In this document: one piece after another, positions 15,257 to 27,841 of the stretch | Layout: every line of letters begins with the position of its first letter | Position numbering within the stretch: position 1 is the stretch's first letter | Position numbers and translations under genes: made by a program | Source: Ganoderma boninense | Lineage: Eukaryota > Basidiomycota > Agaricomycetes > Polyporales > Polyporaceae | DNA length: 64,000 nucleotides | Direction: 5' to 3' | NCBI GenBank assembly: GCA_002900995.3 | Contig: CM035305.1 | Location: 992,001-1,056,000, forward strand | Notes under the pieces: model-generated | Databases searched by the model: none | The model's input: only the letters and a program-made list of their open reading frames with translations | Told to the model about the DNA's origin: nothing

Positions 15257-17290
15257 CTAACTTCGGTAACGACGCTTGAACTGGATAACTGCGTCTTGCG
15301 ACGGAATGACCGAGAAGCTCAAGTTGAAGTTCGCAGGCCTGCCCGCAGTCTCCCCCTCGAACTTCATGTCGTAATGCAAGACGAGGTAGGCCAACACCGC
15401 CTTGAGCTCCATAGAAGCGAAGAATCGCCCAGGGCTAAATGAAAAGAAAAAAACCATTCGTCAGCAAGCGGCCTTGTTTCCTCCCCACGTCCGAGTCGGG
15501 AAATGCGTACCATGCATGCTTTCCCCGTCCGAACGGCATGTACTCGGAGGACGTGTTCACGAACTGATGACGAGCACTCTCGCCTGCCTCTCTGAGATTG
15601 GAGAAACGGAAGGGGTCGAACTGTTCGGACCGGTCGTAGTTGCGGCTGTCACTGTGGGTGGCTTGGCCGGCAAATGCGAACAGGCACCCTTCGGGCAGAT
15701 ACGTCCCGTCGGTGAGTGTGATGTCTTTCATGGCCCTACGCAACATCCCCACTGGATCCCGACAGGTCAGTAAAAGGGAGAATAGGGAATGGGAGAGAAA
15801 AGACTTACAAACCGTGATGCCGGTGAACCTCTGAGACTCCCTCAGAAGACTATCGAGCTTCCACATCTTGTCAAGGGCCATCTTCGTCCAACCCTCACGA
15901 CAGACTATCTCTTCGATATTCTCCCGCAGAGCGGGGATTATATCAGGGTTTGCGAGGAGATGGAACAATGCATGTGTGAGGCTCTGCTCCGACGTCAGCC
16001 TGATATAGACTCATGAGGTTGAAACCGATGCACTTGCATTGGACGAGGTGTGGATCGCAGAGAAGTTTTGAACTTGCAAACGCATGGTGACATAGTCCAA
16101 CGACTCTTTGCGCTCGCGAGCTTCGTCAAGAAGCCATTGCAGCATGTCATTCTAAACCGAAGGATGTCAGGAAACTTCAAACATATAAGGTCGCTTTAAT
16201 GACCAAACCTACGGGAGCATCTGTTGAATCCTTCTCCCGTCGCTTGAACTGCGCTATGCGTTCGTGTACGATGGGCATCAACAGACCCATGACCCTTTGG
16301 AGGTTCTTCGACGGTCCCGTGATGAGGCGGGAAACAAACCACTTCATCGATTCCGGGAACAGGTTAATTATCATCCTAGCTTTGACTAAATCACTTGTAA
16401 AGGACACGGCTGCGTCCAAGTATTGTGCATCCCTGCCTGTAAGCAAAAACTATGAGAGTCAAGCTGGTCCACAGTTATGCTGGGAACGTACACAATGATT
16501 GCCCGACAAAGGCGCGGCTGATAACCCTGGCAACAACGTCGAGCATGGTTTTGCTGCCAGGTAGAGAGACAGTGTCTAGAGGAAATTTTTCAACGGATGG
16601 CCGCCTGACACACTCACGCCGTTAACTTACCTCCTTCTTTAGCAGGGAGGAGCTCGCCACAGACGACCTCAAGCTCGTCGACCATCGCAGGCATGAGGGC
16701 ACCCAGTTGTCGCGTCAGGGTATTGCGGATGATGTCCACATGGTAATGGTCCACAAAGACGTCCGGATGCACATATTTCGCGAGTTGGGTGAGCTGTCAC
16801 ATGGAAACGATGATGTGTGTCAAGCCGGGGTTGGAACGTCAACCGGTAGGAAAACAGTCACTCACGAAGAGAATGCCCTGTCCAGGAGAGGCTGCATCGT
16901 CGGGGAGCTTCCGAACCTCCTCCACTATATCCGACCCGCTGAGCACGACGAGCCACTGGTCGAACATGGCGATCTTGAACGGCGAGCCACGGTGCTTGTG
17001 ACGCCAGGGTCATCAGCCGTTGCGGGGACATCGCCTGCCTTAGGACATACCCTATCATACCCGGCCTGTATGAGCTCTTGGGCGCGGAAGAGGAATTTGA
17101 ATGCGCCAACGTATGACAGAAAAGGTACGGAAGGTCCCCCCATGGTAGGGATAACGTTCAGCTATATGCGACGTTAGTGAATTGCCCCGTGTGTTCAAAT
17201 ACTAATACTACCACATACCGGGTCGCGATGCTTGAGCCATACGTACACCACGAGGGGACACAGCAGGAGGACCCACAGGGAGGAGTCCAT
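15257..17290 (-). CDS. Cytochrome P450 monooxygenase
   Basis: This is a haem-thiolate monooxygenase, probably ER-anchored. The N-terminal Met at 17290 begins a membrane anchor (MDSSLWVLLLCPLVVYVWLK); the frame stays open upstream to 17581, so a longer N-terminus is possible. Exons follow with NVIPTMGGPSVPFLSYVGA and FKIAMFDQWLVVLSG. The I-helix region is NFSAIHTSSN|SLTHALFHL, joined by an apparent GC-AG intron (15984-16037). The K-helix ExxR is in LDSLLRESQR (about 15850), and the PERF-like region is FDPFRF. The haem loop FGRGKHAC|PGRFFA is interrupted within the cysteine codon by an intron (donor near 15512, acceptor near 15435). The I-helix has IHTSS in place of the common AGxxT, as in many basidiomycete P450s related to kaurene-oxidase types. 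The substrate is unknown and no other secondary-metabolism genes lie nearby. Confidence 0.92.
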
Positions 17291-18036
17291 GCCTGTCGAG
17301 CCTGAGGCCAATGCTGGGAGGAGAGGGAAAGAGGTCAAGGAGGGAAAAGCCCCCTCTCTTGCCACGGCCCCCCAAACTGCAGGGAACCATGCTGTGAAGA
17401 AGTTGATGCCTGCCGTTCGGAACTCAATCACCGGTGTTGTTCTAGGACAGATGCACAGGACGCACCAAGATAGAAGGCTCGACGTGCGCCCGCCACGACA
17501 CTTTGTGGGTGCCAGTAGAAAATTGCGGACGAGTCGAGCGCTGATTCGCCATGAGACGATGGCCATTACTTGAGCGGACATAAACGGGTACTGGTTAAGA
17601 AGCCGCCCTAGGAGTGTAATAGTCGGGGAGAAGGGCTGGACAGAATCGGGGATGATAAGACCGGAGGTGACCTACCAAAAAAACGCACCAATGACTACGT
17701 CTGCCAGGAGTTTCGGAGAATGTTGTCCATACCTGCGCAAACCCATAACTCAGGCTGTCCGAATGAAATGATCAAGCCAGAGGGCACAAGGGGGACATCA
17801 TGCATACGACGGTGTTCAGAATGTTAACCCCAACTGAAGCGCTCACTAAATCACAAGCCAAGGCAGTCCAACTGAACGTATCATACAAGGACGGACGCAC
17901 ACGTTACATGGAGAGCGTGAATGCATATCATGTGGTGCATATCGAGTGTAGTACATGCTGCGCGAAGGTCCCTCTCCAAACGCTCGGCGTACCCCTTCCA
18001 AGGCGCACATGCCATGCCAATGTGGGGCGCATACCA

Positions 18037-19913
<1,877 letters not shown>

Positions 19914-22065
19914 ATGTCCAACTTTACTCTCGTAGACCCAAAAGGATGGGACTGCGATCTCCAATCCGTCAGTCTCGCCCTCGTCTTGTGTGCGAGAATG
20001 CACCTAATAGACATGGCTAACCCCAGGTGTATTCGGCATACATGGGTTATTTCCAACTTCATAATGTACCATGGTATGTACACACGCCAAATCCAATAGA
20101 GTACGTTAGCTCAGACGTCTTGGAAAGGTATGACCGTTCATGGGGAGTCCTCTTCGAATCCTTCGAAGAATTCCTCACCTTCTCATGGCCCACAATCACC
20201 GTAACCGATACTTGGACTGGTCGAGCGCACATCGTCGTCCGCCTTTCCACCGTCGGCGCCTTTCTCAAGATGCTCAAAACAAGGTAATGACCAGCGACAA
20301 TGCGACATTGACATGCGAAGTCGAACTCACCTTCATCTCCGTAGGTTCGGTGAGACGCTACCGATGGTCGAGAACATCCTCCGGGTGACCCCGTTCGAGA
20401 CCTCGCAACGACATATGCGCACCATCTCGGAGTACGCCACGTACAAGAAGGTCTTCCAAACCCTCCCCGCAGTCCTCCTGTCGGCCCAAAAAGTCCGCGT
20501 CCGGAACGGCGAGCCCAAGGCCGTCCGTGACCTATGGGCTTCCAAAGACAAGACCTTCCTCGCCCTAGACTTTGAATGGTCCGAGCGCAACAACGCGTCC
20601 TGCTTGGAATGGGGTCATGCTGCCGTACGTTGCGGTCACCTGGATATGTTAGTATGAGTGTTCTCGGACGTCGCATACCACGCTGAAGCCGCGTGGACAT
20701 TGCCGTCCTACAGAGCCGGTTCATGGCCCCCTGATCCTGAACCAAACTACAGGTGAGGAGGTGCCCTCTTGGCGATTCTTCGGTGCTGCCGGTGCTGTTG
20801 CGATTCACATTGACTTACGGAACGCGACCTAGACGTGGGCATTACATCGTTTCTGAATACGCGGACAAAGTGCACAACAGGCTCAAGCCGAGCTTCCCAT
20901 GGGCGGTATGTACTCGTAGTCACACGACTCTGTGGCAGAACATCGCGCTCAACTTCTTTTCCAGTACGCGGTGAGCAGTTGTTCGGCCGGCTACCAGCTT
21001 CTGGGTTTCCACGGATCTGACGAGATTCCACGAAGTTCGGCGAAAGCCAGACGATATCGAAGGCTAAACTCCCGCAGATGATCCAAGCGATTATCAGGTA
21101 ACTTGCACCGGGAACTGGTCGTCCTTCGTGAACTAAATCGTGCACCACCAACTGCAGTAGCCTCATTAGTCCTGATTCGGAGACGATCCCCAATACCCTA
21201 GTGTTGGTAGCACATGGGACCACAGGCGACCTGCGCCGCCTAGAAGACATGAAGATCAGTACGTTCTCATCCGCCCGTCGCCTCCTCCCATCGCCTCCAT
21301 CCATCATGCGTCCTTTCCACATCCGGGGCCCATCTGAACCTGAACTGAATACACTGTCCAACAGAACTCCCGCACAACCTCCTCGTCCTTGACACGATGG
21401 CGTTCGAGCGACAGCTCTACGCGTCCGGCCTGCGCGGCGCGATGCAAGAACCCTCCGGGCGGCCCCGCGACCACGGGTCCAGCCTCTCGCTCAGCACGAT
21501 GCTCCAGTCCCTCGGCGTCGACGTCCAGCGCGTGCTGCACAACGCCGGCAACGCCGCCTTCACCACGCTCCTCGGCCACCAGCTCCTCCTCGCCCCGGAC
21601 ACCAAGCTGCCCTCGCCGAAGCTCCCGCACGCCATGGGCACGATGATGCGCAACGGGAAGGCGTCGCCCTCCATGCCCCCCTCGATTGCGTTCATGGCGC
21701 CCCCCGCCGCCGCGTTCCCCCACATGCCGATGGGCATGGTGCCACCCGTGCCGGTGCCGTTCCCTGGCATGGGGCTCGCCCCGGAGATGTACCAGGACGT
21801 CTCGGGGAACCGCATGTCGTACTTCCCGGCGCAGCGGACGATCAGCGACTTCCGCGACGGCCGGCGCTCGTCCACACCTACGGCACCAGGGGGGCTGCTC
21901 CCCCACAGTGCCACTAGCACCGGCCTCACTAGCAAGAGCCAGCGGCTGCCCGGCCGGCAGCGCGTGAACTCGACCAACAGCATCGACGAGCTGGGGCAGA
22001 GGGTGGGCTCGCTGCATGTGAAGGCCCTCACTACGGGCCCCGGCACGCCTCCGCACTCTCGGTAG
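19914..22065 (+). CDS. Gfd2/YDR514C-like DEDD exonuclease-fold protein
   Basis: This looks like the fungal Gfd2/YDR514C-type family with an RNase H-like 3'-5' exonuclease fold. The start MSNFTLVDPKGWDCDL is at 19914. The N-terminal region (VYSAYMGYFQLHNVPWY) precedes the nuclease domain. Motif I is LALDFEWSERNN (about 20560); GHYIVSEY follows (about 20830); motif II is LVLVAHGTTGDLRRLEDM (about 21200), then LLVLDTMAFER. Motif III reads LHNAGNAAFTTLLG, where the family normally has HNAGND, so the last catalytic Asp is Ala (codon 21553-21555). A disordered C-terminal tail of about 150 residues, rich in Pro and Met, follows. The GTTAGT donor near 20648 keeps the frame through a 49-nt coding block to TACAG. 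The active-site change suggests lost or altered nuclease activity, perhaps with RNA or DNA binding retained; that is inference. Confidence 0.78.
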
Positions 22066-22327
22066 TCTTCTCTCTCACAGGGTGCATGAATGGATGGTCA
22101 CGGCGTTTCTCTCTCTTGCAATGGACCCTACTTCTCCCGAACCGCGATATAGCCTTACACGGACTGGATGGACTGGAACCTGGCTCAATTGACACTCTTG
22201 GGACTCTGTTGTATGTCCGGAATCATCCATAATATGCATGTAACGAACGGACTGTCACGATCTTCTTGCTGCCATCGATACACTTCAGACGATAACGAAT
22301 ACATAGCGTCTGCCTATGTACAACCCT

Positions 22328-24337
22328 CTAGACGACGGTGTAGTTTTCCGCGCTCACGCTCGCGTCCTCAGAGAAGACGACATCATCACCACCCTCAACG
22401 CGGGTCACGGACGCAACCTTGACACCTGCCACGCTGCCTTGGGCAACGAAGGAAACCTTGACAGGGAAGAAGACCCCAGCATCATCCCCGCCAACGGAGA
22501 ACTCGAGCGACCCAGACTTGTCTTCAGCGTTGATCAAAGGGATGTTCCAGTCGAGCGAGTGGCTCGACGAGTTCAGCGCCCACTCGCCCGAATGGGAGGA
22601 CACGGTCGGGTACGAGCCGTCGCTATACATGTGGTGGTCAATTAAGCGTGGGGACACGAAGGGACAGATTGAATGGGTACGCACGGCAACGGGATGGAGA
22701 TCACCACGTCATAGAGGGCGACGCCCTCGTTCTCGAGCTCATACTCAATGTTGACGTCGCAGGTGCCGTCATTGGACGGCGTCGGCCAACAGTTGACTAA
22801 ACCACCAAGCGCATAGAGCGGCAGAGGTCAGCGCTCGCGGCCCGCTACCAGACGACAGAAAGCGATCGGGGGTAGAGAAGGCGAGACGGGGGCTCGAATA
22901 CACTCACTTGACAGCGGCACGTAGGTCTCGTCCTTGCCGGCGTATCTCCACTTGAGCACGGCAAGCGGCTGTCCGATGGGGAACGAGCGTGAAGGGTCCT
23001 TGAGCGCGACGACGCGGTCCCTGTTCGCGACGAACTTGCCGACGTTGGGGTGCTGCTTGAACTGCAGCTCTGGGCCGAAGCTCGCAGGGGCAGGGGCGAG
23101 GCTGAGCTTCACACGGCCCAGGTCCGCGTCGGAGATCTGCAGGTTCATGTCGCCGCGGAGCTCGAGGTTGTTAAGGCCCCCTTCGCGCATGAGCTCAAGG
23201 TTCAGGAACTCCTTGATCACGACGTGGACGCTGTGTGTGCGCAGAAGGTCAGGCTCGGCTGGAATGGAAGACGAGAGACGTAATGCAGGGGAAGGACGGT
23301 TCTACCTTTCGGCATCTACGGGGGGCAGGCTCCCGCGTTCGTTCTTTGGTGCAACGGCAATAGGTTCAGGCGTGGCGGCGGAGGGAGTTCCTGGTACGGA
23401 CATGTCTTCGGATAGTAGAGCTTCCCCACCAAGAGCATCCAGAAGAGCTGACTGTTGCGTCTTCTTAGCACCGAGTTTCATACCGCTGCCCTTGAACGCG
23501 GGTGCGCGTAAGCTCGAAGGTGCAGGCGATGCCGTACGTATGGGTGCGGGGGCGGCGAACTCGCGCTGGGGGACTGCAGAATACCCAGACATTCCACCAC
23601 CGAGGTAGCTTCCGCCTGACGGACCACCGGCCGCTGCCCGCCGCTGCTGCTCGCGACGCTGCATCTCGAGCTGCTTGGCGCGACGTTTGAGCTCCTCCTT
23701 TGCCTCCGCCTCCTTGTTCTGAAACCCCACGCCAGATGTCAAACGGCGCAAAATCGTGGGCGAAGTCAGGGTAGGGACGCACCCGAGCAATGATCTCCTG
23801 GATCTTCTCTTCGTGACTCTCCATCTCCAGCACATTCCGCACCTGCATCAGGTTGACCTGCTCCCTGTAGCCCAAGCTCACGATCTCGTCAAACGCTCCC
23901 AGTAACTCAAATGCGTTCTTGAGAATCTCGCGCTGTTCTGCGCTCCTGCACATGTCCGAGACCACTCGCGCAAAGAGATGGAGGGTTTCGATGTCTTGCA
24001 GGATATTGGACGCTTTGTTTGTAATGAGGAGGATGTAGAGGTCCTCCAATGGCTGGTATACATAGCGAACGTCGGCAGTCTCGACGGATGTGTGTTGCGT
24101 TCCGGTGGGGATCAGTTTGGGGAAGGAGGCGAGGAGGGACTCTATTCTCGCTCTTGACATATCACGGAATTGACGGGAAATGACGGCTGCATGTAGTCTC
24201 TATAGATGCATGTCAAAATGAGGACTGAGACGACATACCCTTTCCACCCTTCGTGCATATTGACGCTGCGAGGACAACCTGACGGACACCTTTACATTAA
24301 GCGATTCGGCCCAGGTTTTCGAGACGGTGCCTACCAT
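22328..24337 (-). CDS. RET2: Coatomer delta subunit (delta-COP)
   Basis: Delta-COP is part of the COPI coat F-subcomplex and acts in Golgi-to-ER vesicle transport. The mature N-terminus VVLAASICTKGGKAVISRQF is conserved. The only in-frame way I can start it is an ATG at 24335-24337 directly followed by a 56-nt intron (24279-24334), so exon 1 codes for Met alone. The longin-like domain (SRARIESLLASFPKLI to RVVSDMCRS) is followed by the linker helix EAKEELKRRAKQLEMQRREQQRR and a Pro/Ser/Ala-rich linker. The C-terminal mu-homology domain (EFLNLELMREGGLNNLELRGDMNLQI to the final ENYTVV) ends at the stop at 22328. Introns fall at about 22800-22900, 23240-23300 and 23720-23780. It is tail to tail (262 bp) with the exonuclease-like gene. 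Confidence 0.95.
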
Positions 24338-24662
24338 GTCGAATTGTAGCACACCACCAGTACCAAGTCTTCAAGTTTTTCTCAAGCAAAGAGTGCGTGT
24401 TGAGGCGGGGCGTGGAGTCGTACAAGCGGGTCGTAAGGAGATCTGAGAGGGAGGAGGTATGGCAGGCGTTCAATGCGCTTGCCGAGTCTGGAAACGCGAC
24501 GTGTCTCTTCCCGCCGGCGCCTACCAGCCACTGCATCGCTTTCGCGGCGGACCACCGTGACAACTTGAAGACTCTCGGATACTTCAGGTTCACCACACAT
24601 CCGAGGACCGCCAGACCATAGATACTCAACGGAAGTAGAATGAATGGGGCAGGTATGAACAT
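24297..24662 (-). CDS. Possible small membrane protein or gene remnant
   Basis: A 121-codon frame begins MFIPAPFILLPLSIYGLAVL, which would be a single membrane anchor, and continues with a basic segment and LNTHSLLEKNLKTW. Codon use is GC-biased like the real exons nearby. It overlaps the start of the delta-COP gene on the same strand in another frame, which makes an independent gene less likely. I do not recognise the product. It may be an upstream leader frame of delta-COP, a remnant, or chance. Confidence 0.22.
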   Translation of the reverse strand: MFIPAPFILLPLSIYGLAVLGCVVNLKYPRVFKLSRWSAAKAMQWLVGAGGKRHVAFPDSASALNACHTSSLSDLLTTRLYDSTPRLNTHSLLEKNLKTWYWWCATIRHGRHRLENLGRIA

Positions 24663-24792
24663 ATTTTAAGAGGCATGTAGAGGGAATACGTGAAGCTTGA
24701 GTAAATAATACCTCGCGGTCCCAACCCACGTCGGAAAGATTTCAAGAAAGAACCCCTGGTACAGCAACTTCTCCAACTTCCTTGCTAGACCA

Positions 24793-27071
24793 TCAGATGA
24801 AAATGGGCTCGAACCTTACAGTCTTGTCAAGAAGTGCCCGTCCATAACTCGACTAGACAGCGAAATAAATTATTTTTCTGATCAAGACCCAGTTAAGAAG
24901 GCAACACACGTAAGGGTCTGGCCTGTTGTCAAGAATTTTTTCAACCTTCTCCAAGATCTCTGGTGTCAGCTTGGGCATAACTTCCAACGCCTTCAGGTTG
25001 TCGACGATCTGTTCGGGCTTCGATGCCCCCAGAATCACCGTGCTTGTGCTGGGTTGACCGCCAGCCACGCCAGCGCGAGGTGTTGCACACGGCATCCGAG
25101 TTCTGATAAATGCAGGGGGAGAATAGAGCAGCAGCGGTGGGATCCACAGCCGCGACCGCGATTGCCATCAGTATGCGAACGTGCCACAGCGAACGGCAGC
25201 GGATGAGCAGCAGGGAAGCGGGATCCCCACCGCAGCCCGGTTTCTTACCTTTCTCTGCGAGCTCGCTCAATTGCTTCACTTGCTCGATCTCCTTCTGGCC
25301 TTCCTCCCCTCGAAGCATCTCCAACTGCATCTTCATGGAGCTCGCATAAACGGCGAAACGGGAGTCCGAGGGGACGCCGTCGTTGTACTGTCGAATTAAA
25401 TCGCCGAGCCGAGCCGCATCGCCCACGAGTGGCACAGCGGGCACACAGTACGCAGGGAAGCACGCAAAACCGCTAGGCCGCCGAACAAGCTTTCGTCGGC
25501 ATGGACAGAGAGCACGGACACGCACCTTGCTCGTCAGGACGCCCCTGGCCAGGCCAGAATACACGGTCGTTCCGATCGAATACTTCCGGTAAAGGGGGCT
25601 GAGCGTCGAACATCGAGCGGCACCCACGAGCCATGTGCACGAAGGTTCAGCGTCCAGGTGCCACAAGCCGACAGCGTGCTTAGGCGGCGGGCTACTCACG
25701 CGTACTCCTTCTCCGGACGCTCACGGTGGAACATGCTGGGGAATCGCCGTGTCAGATAGAGCAAGTACGCGCCCTAAGGGCGGCGTAAGATGGCCAGGCG
25801 CACTTGTGCTGGCATTGCTCGGCGATGGGTGCGATCAGGCCCAGCTTCGACGCCACGTCTGGAAGTGCGAGGCCCGGCGGGGCGACATGTGAAGGTCGAC
25901 GTCACTTCAGCCCGAACAAACCGCACCGAATCCGGTGGCGCACGCACGGTATGCTTCTTCGATGTCGTGTGCTGGCCATTCCGAAGTCGCCCAGTACAAC
26001 GCCTGCACGGCCGGGCGGACGAGAGAATTGCGTGCATGTGAGCTGGTCATGCTGTTTTTAGGAGTACTGCACCCGCCCGGCGCACGGGCCACGGTCTCCG
26101 CCGCCGTGGGCAGTGGAAAACGTGGTTATCGCCTTCGAGAAGGAGCAGGACAGAAGGCAAGGGTTCTGAGTGAATGGCGTGACGCACCCAGCCCTGATGG
26201 ATAACGAAGTTGAATGCGCGAACAATTTCCTCCATTGGAACTGTGGCGTGCCGCAGCAATGCCATGGGCAACATGAGGCAAGGTCTAAGCCTTTGACGTA
26301 AACAGAAGGCGGACGCACCGCTATGGTCGGGGCGGTGCGCGAATATCACATCCACGTAGTCGAGTTGAAGCCGTTCAAGACACTTCTTTGTCCCTTCGAT
26401 GATGCTGCAACTCACGCCGGCGGTGATAGAAGAGGTCAGACTGTTGCACAGGGGAACTGGAAGTGAGAGAGCAGGGAACCAGACGCACTGTTTCCTAGAG
26501 AGTCCCATGTCATTCGGACCACTGCCACCCCAAAAGGTCTTGGTAGACACGATTATATCGGTTGGTTTCACATCGAGTTCTTTGAACACACAGTCCCTGA
26601 AGCCGTGAGTGGGTTGGAAAGGTCAGCTCGTACGATCTCGGAGAACCGCAAGGAGGAACTCACATTTCAAGTTCCGCCTTCCCCTGGGCATACTCTTCTG
26701 CAGTATCAAACCTTTGGGAAGCTCGTGTCAATCTGTCATTCCTCTCTCAGGAGATATCAAAAAGATGTCCTACATGTTGATCCCATGGCCGAGAGCCGTC
26801 TTGATGATTTCCTGCGTTTCATCCGCTCGGTTGGTCAGAATCGAGACAAGCTCTGATCTGCACGAAGATTTCACGGCGCAAGTAAAGGAGGAATACCTTG
26901 ACAGGGTCTCCCACCTACGCTGCTGCCGTACGTTAACCCTGAGCGTACGTTGCCTGTGTTAGCTGGGCAGTATTCCAGAAGTGATCACAAGTCGGCACCC
27001 TGTCACGTACAGGCACCCAAAGAGAAGACTGGGACACGAAGTCCACTCGGGCCCAGTCGTCTGAACGGCAT
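24793..27071 (-). CDS. Kv-beta type aldo/keto reductase, with apparent frameshift
   Basis: This is an NADPH-dependent aldo/keto reductase of the voltage-gated K+ channel beta-subunit subfamily. The start MPFRRLGPSGLRVPVFSLGA is at 27071. Exons in order encode EIIKTALGHGINM|FDTAEEYAQGKAELEM (catalytic Asp and Tyr), DIIVSTKTFWGGSGPNDMGLSRK (catalytic Lys), LQLDYVDVIFAHRPD (His), PMEEIVRAFNFVIHQGW, ALYWATSEWPAHDIEEAY, LGLIAPIAEQCQHK, KYSIGTTVYSGLARGVLTSK and the NADPH-site segment STSTVILGASKPEQIVDNLKAL. At least ten introns are present, some longer than usual here. In the exon near 25050, LALAWLAVN and PSTSTVILG are in different frames, one base short at the ggg run 25051-25053. The joint between exon 1 and GDPVK (about 26910-27005) also needs an unusual splice or an indel. 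The C-terminal end (SYGRALLDKTVRFEPIFI, stop 24793-24795) is provisional. Confidence 0.85.
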
Positions 27072-27841
27072 CCCCTTCGTTTCATACACGAACGACATAA
27101 AACTAACTGTCAAGGAGTAAGCATTGATAACCCAGAATTCAGAACCTTGAGTATGACCTACGTTCGAAGGTGGAGTCGCTTGAGTGTGCGGGTGGCGCTT
27201 GGCGTTGTTTCTGCGGAGAGTGGCGCGTTCACTGCAAACAACGTTCTGGGGGGTCGCAAACGTATACACAGAGGACGTGGTCGAGGTCGAGGAGAGGCCG
27301 CGGGAGCGCGTGGTCAGAAGGTGTTGACGGGAATAGGATGTCCCATACACTGGATTCATCCGGCCCGGATGAGTTGATAGCTCTGGCTCAATCGGCGGCC
27401 GGTGAAGGGTCGTGACGAGGGGTGTAAGCAATGAATATTGGCATGGTGGTTAGTGCCCATGGTTTACGTACTTTAGCGGCTTGACTGTGAAGCCATTCAC
27501 CGGTAGCCTGTCCTGTGGGGGTCCAAACTTAGCTGAGCTGCGGTGATATCCGTATATAGAGTCGGGGGACATTGCCACGAGTGTGCACGACTCATTATGC
27601 CATTATCAAGGGGAATTCGACCGATAACAATGTTGGCGTCGTCGTCTGAATCGCAGGAACATCGTCGCAGCTGAGTAAACGAGGTGGTTTGGAGTGCAGA
27701 TTGCTGTTGGGCGCCAGCACAGAGGAAAGCGTGGGACAGTGGGCTGCCTAATCCGGACTGCAACGCCTCCAGGCTGCGGCTCGACTCCGGAAGTCTCCAA
27801 TTGCTTTCATACCGGCACTCTCCACTTGCTGAGCTCCAGCC
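27072..27841. promoter_or_regulatory. Divergent promoter region, reductase / fasciclin gene
   Basis: This stretch of about 770 bp lies between two divergently transcribed genes and presumably holds both promoters. I saw no coding exon or repeat that I can support. The final 60 bases before the fasciclin ATG are C-rich, as is typical of fungal 5' leaders. Confidence 0.45.

Noticed and set aside
24300..24662. Fusion of the small membrane frame to delta-COP
   Set aside because: The frame does not continue into the delta-COP Met or across the first intron in phase.
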